From Caldifarciminota bacterium UBA2202 (lineage in GTDB: Bacteria; Hydrothermota; 32-111): 8,146 nt of DNA. Positions 1 through 5,220 of the stretch are shown piece by piece. Each line of letters starts with the position of its first letter. The first letter of the stretch is position 1. Both the position numbers and the translations under genes were made by a program. The notes beneath the pieces were generated by a model. That model saw only the letters and a list, made by a program, of their open reading frames with translations, was not told the DNA's origin and did no database searches. The stretch is taken from NCBI GenBank assembly GCA_002327905.1, contig DCUY01000015.1, positions 32,179-40,324 on the forward strand, written 5' to 3'.

Positions 1-60
1 AGGAGATTCCCACGCTCAGAGGTATGAGTGAAAAGCATGGCGCTCGGAATGACAGACTTT
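1..60. repeat. Probable interspersed palindromic repeat, left end of window
   Basis: This stretch is about 50 % GC, clearly richer than the genes beside it, and has no supported reading frame. It begins with GATTCC (5-10) and ends with GGAATGACAG (46-55), so ATTCC/GGAAT form a short outer inverted repeat. An inner CTCA (15-18) / TGAG (25-28) pair could form a small hairpin. The GATTCC...GGAATGACAG layout resembles dispersed non-coding repeats seen in many bacterial genomes. That it is multi-copy here is inference, because only one copy lies in this window. It may extend beyond position 1. Confidence 0.45.
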
Positions 61-64
61 GTAT

Positions 65-88
65 GCTGGTTAGCTGGTGGGCTGGTAA
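65..88. repeat. Three tandem 8-bp repeats (GCTGGTNN)
   Basis: GCTGGT occurs at 65-70, 73-78 and 81-86, each followed by two variable bases, giving three perfectly phased 8-bp units. There is no gene here. The units look like a short satellite lying between the palindromic element and the heptamer repeats. No function can be read from them. Confidence 0.6.
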
Positions 89-90
89 AA

Positions 91-127
91 GAGTTGAGAG
101 TTGATGGTTAATAGTTGATAGTTGAAG
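91..127. repeat. Degenerate heptamer repeats (AGTTGAT-like), block 1
   Basis: About five consecutive units of 7-8 bp follow the consensus (A/G)GTT(G/A)A(T/G/A): GAGTTGA, GAGTTGAT, GGTTAAT, AGTTGAT, AGTTGAA. The same consensus recurs at 178-213. Heptamer arrays of this kind are known as non-coding intergenic repeats in various bacteria. No start codon, ribosome site or conserved peptide is associated with them. Confidence 0.65.
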
Positions 128-135
128 AAAAAACA

Positions 136-163
136 AAAGACGCCATGAGCCATGAGCCGTGGC
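136..163. repeat. Short repeat related to the right end of the window
   Basis: AAAGACGCCATGAGC at 136-150 matches the reverse complement of 8098-8112 at 14 of 15 positions. Both copies are followed by a TGAGCCG (153-159 here; reverse complement of 8083-8089 at the right). Inside, CATGAGC is directly duplicated (144-150 and 151-157). The two copies face each other across the gene block. The sequence sits between two heptamer arrays and does not look coding, since the frame closes at a TAG just upstream without a start codon. Confidence 0.4.
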
Positions 164-177
164 AAAACAAAATCAAA

Positions 178-213
178 GAGTTAATAGTTTATAGTTAATG
201 GTTAAGAGTTGAA
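178..213. repeat. Degenerate heptamer repeats (AGTTAAT-like), block 2
   Basis: Five units continue the consensus of the first block: GAGTTAAT, AGTTTAT, AGTTAAT, GGTTAAG, AGTTGAA. A purine-rich tract follows up to the stop codon of the minus-strand acetyltransferase gene. On that gene's strand this reads as a T-rich run directly after the stop. No stem precedes the run, so it is not called a terminator. Confidence 0.6.
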
Positions 214-228
214 AAAAAGAAAAAATTG

Positions 229-1029
229 TTATTTAGAAAAGCGCAATACAAAAACATTCGGTTCGTGTGGCTCATGCCAATAATAAAATCCGTTTTTGAA
301 TAAAATCGGAAGTATGTCCGACCAAGAAGCCGGAATCATTATTTCGGCTTCAGTTCTCGCAAGACTCCTCATATAAGGAATTGAATCAATTATAACATTT
401 ATATTTTTCTCAAAAAAACAGAAAGTGCGTTCATTTCTGTATCCGTAGAATTCGACTTCATTGTTTTTATATATTTCACAGTTATCCATAATATATTTCA
501 CGGCTTCCGCATTATTTTTAACGAATTTCCACCCGGCAGGTATATAATCAATGTAGTCATTGAACCAAATACGGTCTGCATTAAAAATTTTAATATTTTT
601 CGATTCTCCGGAATTGTCCAATGCCAGTACTATGAACTTTTCAATGATTTTGAAACCCGCTTTATCACCCATATGCAGTGATTCTTCATTTTTATAATAA
701 GTTGAAAATTCAACCGAATCGATTATTCCCTTGCTCTTCATTTCAGATATTTTGTTGAACATAAACCTATTGAACTCTCTCCCGATTCCCATTTTATGAA
801 AAGCCGGGTCCACCCTCAATCCTTCAAGCCATCCGGTCTTTGAAGGAAGTATTGATATTTTTGCGCATCCCACAACTTTTCCTTCAATTTCCGCTGTAAA
901 AAAATTGCCGTCTTCAAGCCATTTTTCAAACTGTCTGCCAAGATAATCATCTTCCCATATTTTTCCTGCAATGGTTTCAATCGTATCTTTGTCTCTCTTC
1001 TCGGCACTTCTGATTATTAAATTATCCAT
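229..1029 (-). CDS. GNAT-family N-acetyltransferase with an extra C-terminal region
   Basis: The predicted product is 266 aa. The N-terminal half (about residues 4-135) is a GNAT fold, which transfers an acetyl group from acetyl-CoA to an amine. It shows IIRSAEKRD at the start, VVGCAKI in the central strands, LRVDPAFHKMGIG at about 71-83 (the acetyl-CoA loop, with His where Arg/Gln is usual) and NEESLHMGDKAGF at about 114-126. Residues 140-266 are not recognised and include YIPAGWKF at about 162-169; they may bind substrate. The substrate is unknown. The ATG at 1029 is preferred over an in-frame TTG at 1065, because that TTG lies inside a good -35 element and MDNLIIRSA is a typical GNAT beginning. 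The gene is monocistronic and divergent from the SLH lipoprotein gene. Confidence 0.85.
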   Translation of the reverse strand: MDNLIIRSAEKRDKDTIETIAGKIWEDDYLGRQFEKWLEDGNFFTAEIEGKVVGCAKISILPSKTGWLEGLRVDPAFHKMGIGREFNRFMFNKISEMKSKGIIDSVEFSTYYKNEESLHMGDKAGFKIIEKFIVLALDNSGESKNIKIFNADRIWFNDYIDYIPAGWKFVKNNAEAVKYIMDNCEIYKNNEVEFYGYRNERTFCFFEKNINVIIDSIPYMRSLARTEAEIMIPASWSDILPILFKNGFYYWHEPHEPNVFVLRFSK

Positions 1030-1036
1030 AATTGCT

Positions 1037-1065
1037 ATTTTAGCATTTTTTAAAAGAGTTTTCAA
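1037..1065 (-). promoter_or_regulatory. Sigma70-type promoter of the acetyltransferase gene, leaderless-like
   Basis: On the minus strand, TTGAAA (1065-1060), a 17-nt spacer and TAAAAT (1042-1037) form a near-consensus promoter, strengthened by an extended -10 TG (TGC at 1045-1043). Only 7 nt separate the -10 box from the ATG at 1029, so transcription should begin at about 1030, one base from the start codon. No Shine-Dalgarno is present. The promoter therefore also argues against a start at 1065. Confidence 0.6.
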
Positions 1066-1110
1066 GGATTTAATAAAAATACTTTAATGGCGACGGTTCA
1101 AGTTGATAAA

Positions 1111-1133
1111 AATATAATGTTTATGATTATATT
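1111..1133. promoter_or_regulatory. Perfect 8-bp dyad in the divergent intergenic region, possible operator
   Basis: AATATAAT (1111-1118) and ATTATATT (1126-1133) are exact inverted copies separated by 7 nt. The dyad lies in the 146-bp gap between two divergent genes, just upstream of the lipoprotein promoter. This size and spacing suit a dimeric regulator. The arms are pure A/T, so chance is a real alternative in this genome. Confidence 0.3.
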
Positions 1134-1140
1134 AAGAGAC

Positions 1141-1169
1141 TTTATTTTTAGTTATTAATGTGCTAATAT
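1141..1169 (+). promoter_or_regulatory. Extended -10 promoter of the six-gene operon, leaderless-like
   Basis: TAATAT (1164-1169) preceded by TGC (1161-1163) gives an extended -10 box. The matching -35 position (TTTATT, 1141-1146) is a poor match, as is common for extended -10 promoters. Exactly six bases separate the -10 box from the ATG at 1176, so the first base of the mRNA would be the A of the start codon. No Shine-Dalgarno is found upstream of 1176. A weaker alternative is TTGATA (1103-1108) with TATATT (1128-1133) at a 19-nt spacing. Confidence 0.5.
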
Positions 1170-1175
1170 ATATAC

Positions 1176-1751
1176 ATGAAAAGAAGAATGATCGCTTTAA
1201 CTGTAATATGCCTGATTATTTTCACAGGATGTCCTTTTAAGAAGCAGGATAAATACATTTCGGAATTTCATTACCTGACGGCAAATGTCAAAGACATAAG
1301 ATTCATTTCAGAAGAGGATTTTATCGTGAGAAAGGATGTTGCATATCTCTTCTCTATTTATTTCCCTATGACTGTAAATATCGGCATGAACGAGATTCCG
1401 TTCGATTTAAAGATGTATCCCTATCCGTCTTTGCTATATTCATCTGTCAAAAGAGGAATGATGAACATTTATCCTGATAACACATTCAAGCCTGAGGAGA
1501 CAGTCACAAAATACCAGATGGCGATTTTGCTTGCAAAATATATACTCACTGTCGATCCCTTCTTTGACGCCAATTTCCGTGCAATGAAGATAAATGATGT
1601 GCCTGAATCATTCTTCGCATACAAACCCATTGTTATGATGATAGCAAGCGGGATTATGGAGTCAAAGAATGACAGTTTCTATCCCAATGGCACAGTGAGC
1701 GGATATGATGCAATCAGATATTTTCACAAAGTCCGGGAGTTTTACAGATAA
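1176..1751 (+). CDS. SLH-domain lipoprotein
   Basis: The predicted product is 191 aa. It starts with a lipoprotein signal peptide: basic MKRR, a hydrophobic stretch and a lipobox-like IIFTGC, so lipidation is expected at Cys19. Residue +2 is Pro, not the Asp that retains lipoproteins in the inner membrane of enterobacteria. The mature part consists of S-layer homology repeats: a degenerate one ending FIVRKDVAYLFSIYF (about 49-63), a clear one at about 82-123 containing IYPDNTFKPEETVTKYQMA, and a third at about 139-186 with INDVPESF and SFYPNGTVSGYDA. SLH repeats bind cell-wall polymers or peptidoglycan, so this probably tethers an outer layer or membrane to the wall. It is the first gene of the operon and its stop overlaps the next start as TAATG. 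Confidence 0.85.
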   Translation: MKRRMIALTVICLIIFTGCPFKKQDKYISEFHYLTANVKDIRFISEEDFIVRKDVAYLFSIYFPMTVNIGMNEIPFDLKMYPYPSLLYSSVKRGMMNIYPDNTFKPEETVTKYQMAILLAKYILTVDPFFDANFRAMKINDVPESFFAYKPIVMMIASGIMESKNDSFYPNGTVSGYDAIRYFHKVREFYR

Positions 1752-2971
1752 TGCCGCTTTTAATCAGTTCTGTAGGAAAGAGATCAATTTTTCAAAAATA
1801 TGGAATTTCAAAGGGAGATTCAATAGTCTCCATAAACGGAAGAGAAGTTCATGACTTTTTCGGAGTGATGCATGAAATGGAATTTGATTCTATGCTCTTT
1901 GTGATTGAGAAGAAGAATTCGGAGCAGATTCGTATTAAGATAGCGAGGAAGAATTACAAATCAATTGAGACAGAATTTGAAGAGCATGGTATGCTACATT
2001 GCCACAATAAATGCATATTCTGCTTTATTGATCAAAATCCTGAAAATATGAGGAAAGAACTGTATTTCAAGGATGATGATTACAGAGAGTCTCTAACATG
2101 CGGAAATTTCATTACTCTTTCGAACCTCTCGGAAAAGATGCTTGATAATATTGCAGAACACAATCTCTCTCCATTGTATATTTCTCTTCACAGCTCTGAG
2201 GATTATTTGAGAGAGAAAATATTCGGCAGACCGAATCCTGTTGATAAAATAAGATATCTTATTAAAAAGGGCGTTAGGATGCATTTTCAGATTGTTCTGA
2301 TGAGAGGCATAAACGACAAAAAGCATCTTCTTAAAACATTGGAATTTGCGAAAAAGAACAAAGCTATCTCTCTCGGAATTGTGCCTGTCGGATTGACAAA
2401 GCACAGAAAAAATCTGTATCAGTTTAAAATGTTCGGCAGAATTTACTCCAAGAATCTTATAGAGAGTGTAGAAAAATGGAAAGAAGACAATTCTTTTAAA
2501 AAAATCTTTCTTGCTGATGAATTCTATATGACAGCAGGAATATCTGTCCCTGCAAAGACTTATTACAAAGGATTTCCACAGCTTGAAAACGGTATAGGAA
2601 TGGTGAGTCTCTTTGAAGATTCAGTCAAAAGAATCAGAAACAGAAAGTTAAAAGAGGGATACGCAATTCTTTGCGGAAGATCATTTGGAGAATACCTGTT
2701 GAGGACAAAATGCTTTAATGCAGAGAGAATCTATCCGGTGGCAAACGGCCTTTTCGGTGAGAATGTCACAGTAACGGGGCTTTTATCGGGAAAGGACATT
2801 TTATTATGTTTGAAAAATATTGCAGAATCTGATATAATACTATATAGGACGGTTTTCAACACGGACAAATTGACGCTCGACAATTACACGAAAGAGAATA
2901 TCGAAAAACTGTCAGGCAAGAGAATAAATTTAATAAATGAATTTGAAGAAATTCAGGAGTATTTAGAATGA
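1751..2971 (+). CDS. DUF512-family radical SAM protein with N-terminal PDZ-like domain
   Basis: The predicted product is 406 aa, slightly short for a family that usually has about 430-450. Residues 1-70 are PDZ-like (YGISKGDSIVSINGREV, about 17-33). A radical-SAM type cysteine cluster CHNKCIFC follows, with C84, C88 and C91 in the CX3CX2C spacing that binds a 4Fe-4S cluster and S-adenosylmethionine. Other conserved stretches are FIDQNP (92-97), GNFITLSNL (118-126), LYISLHS (142-148), NGIGMV (280-285, start of the DUF512 region) and FGENVTVTGLLSGKDI (335-350). The reaction is unknown for this family. A GGGAG at 1735-1739 could serve as ribosome site. It overlaps the lipoprotein stop by one base and der by four. 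DUF512 proteins are often encoded beside der, so a link to ribosome or translation functions is an inference. Confidence 0.9.
   Translation: MPLLISSVGKRSIFQKYGISKGDSIVSINGREVHDFFGVMHEMEFDSMLFVIEKKNSEQIRIKIARKNYKSIETEFEEHGMLHCHNKCIFCFIDQNPENMRKELYFKDDDYRESLTCGNFITLSNLSEKMLDNIAEHNLSPLYISLHSSEDYLREKIFGRPNPVDKIRYLIKKGVRMHFQIVLMRGINDKKHLLKTLEFAKKNKAISLGIVPVGLTKHRKNLYQFKMFGRIYSKNLIESVEKWKEDNSFKKIFLADEFYMTAGISVPAKTYYKGFPQLENGIGMVSLFEDSVKRIRNRKLKEGYAILCGRSFGEYLLRTKCFNAERIYPVANGLFGENVTVTGLLSGKDILLCLKNIAESDIILYRTVFNTDKLTLDNYTKENIEKLSGKRINLINEFEEIQEYLE
2955..2959 (+). promoter_or_regulatory. Shine-Dalgarno of der
   Basis: AGGAG lies 8 nt before the ATG at 2968, inside the end of the DUF512 gene. It supports the ATGA overlap start and contrasts with the first gene of the operon, which has no such site. 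Confidence 0.75.
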
Positions 2972-4266
2972 CAATAGTAGCAATAATCGGCAAGCCGAAT
3001 ACAGGGAAATCAACTCTATTCAATGCAATGATTGGAAAGAGAGCGGCCATAGTGCATGATACGCCCAATCTGACGAGGGACAGGCATTACGGAGAGTATA
3101 TTTACAATGAGAATAAGTTTCTGCTTATTGACACAGGCGGAATTGAGGAGCAGGACAATGCCCCGTTTATAAAACTGGTTGAAGAGCAAGCGGACATTGC
3201 AATCAATGAGAGTGATGTAATACTCTTTATAATTGATAACAGAGGCGAAATAACGGGCGACGACCATTACATAGCAAAGAAGCTGAGAAAAAGGAAGGAC
3301 AAGGTTATTCTTGTTGCAAATAAATGCGATGCCGGGGACAATGATTTAAATCAGGATATTTACAGACTCGGATTTGATAAAATAATAAGCGTCTCTGCCG
3401 AACACAGGCTGAATATTGATGAAATAAAAGATTCTGTGATGGAATATTCTTCTTCAGATGATGATGACATTGCAACCGATGTAATAAAGTTCGCAATAAT
3501 CGGCAAGCCGAATACAGGTAAATCAAGCATAGTGAACGGGCTTTTAAATGAAGAGAGAATGATAGTTTCAGATATACCCGGAACCACACGCGATGCAGTG
3601 GACTCTTACTTTGAATATGAAGGAAGAAAACTTGTCATCATAGACACAGCGGGAATAAGAAGAGCTGCCAAAATTGAAGAACCGAGCGAATACTACACAA
3701 TACTAAGAAGCAAGCTTGCAGTGAGAAGGTCAGATGTTGTAGTAGTCGTGATGGACATAATGGATGGAGTGACATTTCAGGATAAGAGGATTTTGGATGA
3801 ATCGATTGATTTTCTGAAGCCGACAGTGATTGTTTTCAATAAGACGGACAAGATTGAAGGAATTCAGAAGACAAAAATTTACAAAATCGTGACGGAAAAA
3901 CTTGATTTTGAAAATTATCTTCCCAAAATGTATGTATCCGCCAAAGAAAAAAAACATATGACTAAAATAATCGACATAGGCCTGAAGCTTAAGGATTCTC
4001 TTCCCATGCATTTCCCGAAGCATGACCTGAATACTCTGCTTTTTGAAATTGTATCACAGCACAAACACCCGATAATAAAGAGATCCCGTCCGCGATTCTT
4101 TTCTCTTCAGCAGGTTTCAAAAGAGCCTATAAGGTTTCTGATAAGGTGTACCTCTCCAGAATCTATTGACAGTAATTATAAAAGATATATAATTAATAGT
4201 TTAAGAGAAAAACTAAATATAGGCGGATTGCCCTTTGAACTGAATTTTAAGGAGAGGAGCAGATGA
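2968..4266 (+). CDS. der: Ribosome-assembly GTPase Der (EngA)
   Basis: The predicted product is 432 aa, a normal length for Der, the tandem-GTPase needed for 50S subunit maturation. GTPase 1 has G1 GKPNTGKS (8-15), switch TRD (36-38), G3 DTGG (55-58), G4 NKCD (118-121) and SAE (143-145). An acidic linker SSSDDDD (161-167) follows. GTPase 2 has G1 GKPNTGKS (179-186), PGTTRD (204-209), G3 DTAG (226-229), G4 NKTD (291-294) and SAK (324-326). The C-terminal KH-like domain (about 345-428) includes YKRYIINSLREKLNIGGLPF, which contacts rRNA in known Der proteins. Two oddities are seen: Thr replaces the usual Val in both P-loops, and Asn replaces Gly in the first switch (DTPNLTRD). The DNA of the two P-loops is almost identical. 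The gene overlaps plsY by four bases. Confidence 0.97.
   Translation: MTIVAIIGKPNTGKSTLFNAMIGKRAAIVHDTPNLTRDRHYGEYIYNENKFLLIDTGGIEEQDNAPFIKLVEEQADIAINESDVILFIIDNRGEITGDDHYIAKKLRKRKDKVILVANKCDAGDNDLNQDIYRLGFDKIISVSAEHRLNIDEIKDSVMEYSSSDDDDIATDVIKFAIIGKPNTGKSSIVNGLLNEERMIVSDIPGTTRDAVDSYFEYEGRKLVIIDTAGIRRAAKIEEPSEYYTILRSKLAVRRSDVVVVVMDIMDGVTFQDKRILDESIDFLKPTVIVFNKTDKIEGIQKTKIYKIVTEKLDFENYLPKMYVSAKEKKHMTKIIDIGLKLKDSLPMHFPKHDLNTLLFEIVSQHKHPIIKRSRPRFFSLQQVSKEPIRFLIRCTSPESIDSNYKRYIINSLREKLNIGGLPFELNFKERSR
2980..3013 (+). repeat. First copy of 34-nt P-loop coding repeat in der
   Basis: These 34 nt encode the first G1 loop (AIIGKPNTGKS). They match 3493-3526 at 33 of 34 positions; the only difference is a synonymous third base of one Gly codon (GGG here, GGT there). 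Confidence 0.9.
3493..3526 (+). repeat. Second copy of 34-nt P-loop coding repeat in der
   Basis: This copy encodes the second G1 loop with the same eleven residues and, apart from one base, the same codons as 2980-3013. The identity drops sharply just outside the repeat. The two domains are otherwise well diverged. Confidence 0.9.
4249..4259 (+). promoter_or_regulatory. Double Shine-Dalgarno of plsY
   Basis: AAGGAG (4249-4254) and GAGGAG (4254-4259) share a base. The first is 8 nt from the ATG at 4263, the second 9 nt from a second in-frame ATG at 4269. Either ATG could therefore start plsY; the difference is only two residues. Confidence 0.7.
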
Positions 4267-4889
4267 ATATGTACTTGAAAACAGCGATTTTTATACTTGG
4301 TTCTTATCTTATCGCCGGAATACCTTTTGCATATATCATATCAAAAATATTTCTTAAAGTGGATATTCGAAAGATAGGTTCAGGAAATGTAGGAGCTACA
4401 AATGTGTATAGGGCGGGCGGATGGAAGCCAGCTGTTGCAGTGTTTGCCCTTGATTTCTTAAAAGGTCTTATTCCCACTCTCGCATCTGTATATTTTTTCA
4501 ACAAGAATCTGCATATTTCCACATTAGTCGCCATATCAACGATTTTGGGGCATATGTTCACTCCTTATCTGCGCTTTCAGGGTGGAAAAGGAGCGGCGAC
4601 TTCATTTGGAGCATTTATTGTGATTTTTCCCGGAGTTGCGGCTGTATGCGCAGTTGCATTTTTATTGACTGTCTTACTATCTCACATAGTGGCTCTCGGC
4701 ACAATTATCGCCGCATTTATGTTCCCTATAATATATTTTTTGCTTGGACAGGTTCTTCATTTCAATTTTCCGTTCAACAACTTCTCTTATGTGAATCTTA
4801 TAATCATAATTATTATAGTGCTTTTCATAATTTACAAGCATAAAAGCAATATTTCAAGAATGATAAAGGGAAATGAAAACAAAATTTGA
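4263..4889 (+). CDS. plsY: Acyl-phosphate:glycerol-3-phosphate acyltransferase PlsY
   Basis: The predicted product is 208 aa, usual for PlsY. This inner-membrane enzyme moves an acyl group from acyl-phosphate to the sn-1 position of glycerol 3-phosphate, making lysophosphatidic acid, the first step of phospholipid synthesis. The family motifs are all visible: GSGNVGATNVYR (39-50), ALDFLKG (62-68), LGHMFTPYLRFQGGKG (95-110) continuing AATSFG, and a C-terminal HKSNISRMIKGNE (193-205) related to the HRENIKRL-type motif. Hydrophobic segments fall at about 5-27, 55-77, 86-103, 117-140, 142-165 and 177-191. PlsY works with PlsX, which is not in this window. The gene shares four bases with der and its last 17 nt with the regulator gene downstream. 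Confidence 0.96.
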   Translation: MNMYLKTAIFILGSYLIAGIPFAYIISKIFLKVDIRKIGSGNVGATNVYRAGGWKPAVAVFALDFLKGLIPTLASVYFFNKNLHISTLVAISTILGHMFTPYLRFQGGKGAATSFGAFIVIFPGVAAVCAVAFLLTVLLSHIVALGTIIAAFMFPIIYFLLGQVLHFNFPFNNFSYVNLIIIIIIVLFIIYKHKSNISRMIKGNENKI

Positions 4890-5220
4890 TAAAAAGCAGT
4901 ATTACTCGATTAAGGAGATAGGTGTTATGACAGATGTAAAACCGTATGTGCTGAGATATTGGGAGACGGTCTTTTTGCAGTTGAAACCCAGAAAACATAA
5001 CGGAAACAGAAGAATGTATACAATCAAAGATCTTGAGACCATAAAAACTATTAAGCATCTTCTTTATGAGAAGAAGTTCACAATAAAAGGAGCCAATGAA
5101 TTTATGAAAAACAAATCTGAGGTCAAACAGCTTGTTCTTGAGTTTGAAAAGAATCCTGCCTCTGTCAGTTTGAAGGAGGATATAGAGGGAATAATTCACA
5201 TATTAAGGGGGAACTTATGA
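4873..5220 (+). CDS. MerR-family-like HTH regulator
   Basis: The predicted product is 115 aa. Residues 10-80 form a MerR-type winged helix-turn-helix: YYSIKEIGVMTDVKPYVLRYWE, then LKPRKHNGNRRMYTIKDLETI and a final helix pair with LLYEKKFTIKGANEFM. The combination of RYWE, LKP and FTIKGA is typical of the short MerR-like proteins found beside plsY or ihfA in deltaproteobacteria and relatives. The C-terminal 35 residues are short and carry no cysteine cluster or large ligand domain, so no effector can be named. It is a cytoplasmic DNA-binding protein; targets are unknown. The start overlaps plsY by 17 nt, and AAAGGG (4865-4870) is only 2 nt from the ATG, so initiation probably relies on coupling. 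It ends in an ATGA overlap with the next gene. Confidence 0.85.
   Translation: MKTKFDKKQYYSIKEIGVMTDVKPYVLRYWETVFLQLKPRKHNGNRRMYTIKDLETIKTIKHLLYEKKFTIKGANEFMKNKSEVKQLVLEFEKNPASVSLKEDIEGIIHILRGNL
5205..5211 (+). promoter_or_regulatory. Shine-Dalgarno of the REC-DHp-REC gene
   Basis: AAGGGGG lies 5 nt before the ATG at 5217 and fixes that start, which overlaps the preceding stop as ATGA. Confidence 0.7.

Noticed and set aside
91..213. Heptamer arrays considered as CRISPR
   Set aside because: The units are 7-8 bp and contiguous, with no 25-40 nt repeats or unique spacers, and no cas gene is near.
1030..1065. TTG start at 1065 for the acetyltransferase
   Set aside because: It would add 12 residues without GNAT character, has no ribosome site, and its codon overlaps the -35 element of a strong promoter for the ATG at 1029.
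3360..3589. Minus-strand open frames inside der
   Set aside because: They lie wholly antisense to the conserved GTPase coding region, have no promoter or ribosome site, and encode no recognisable motif.
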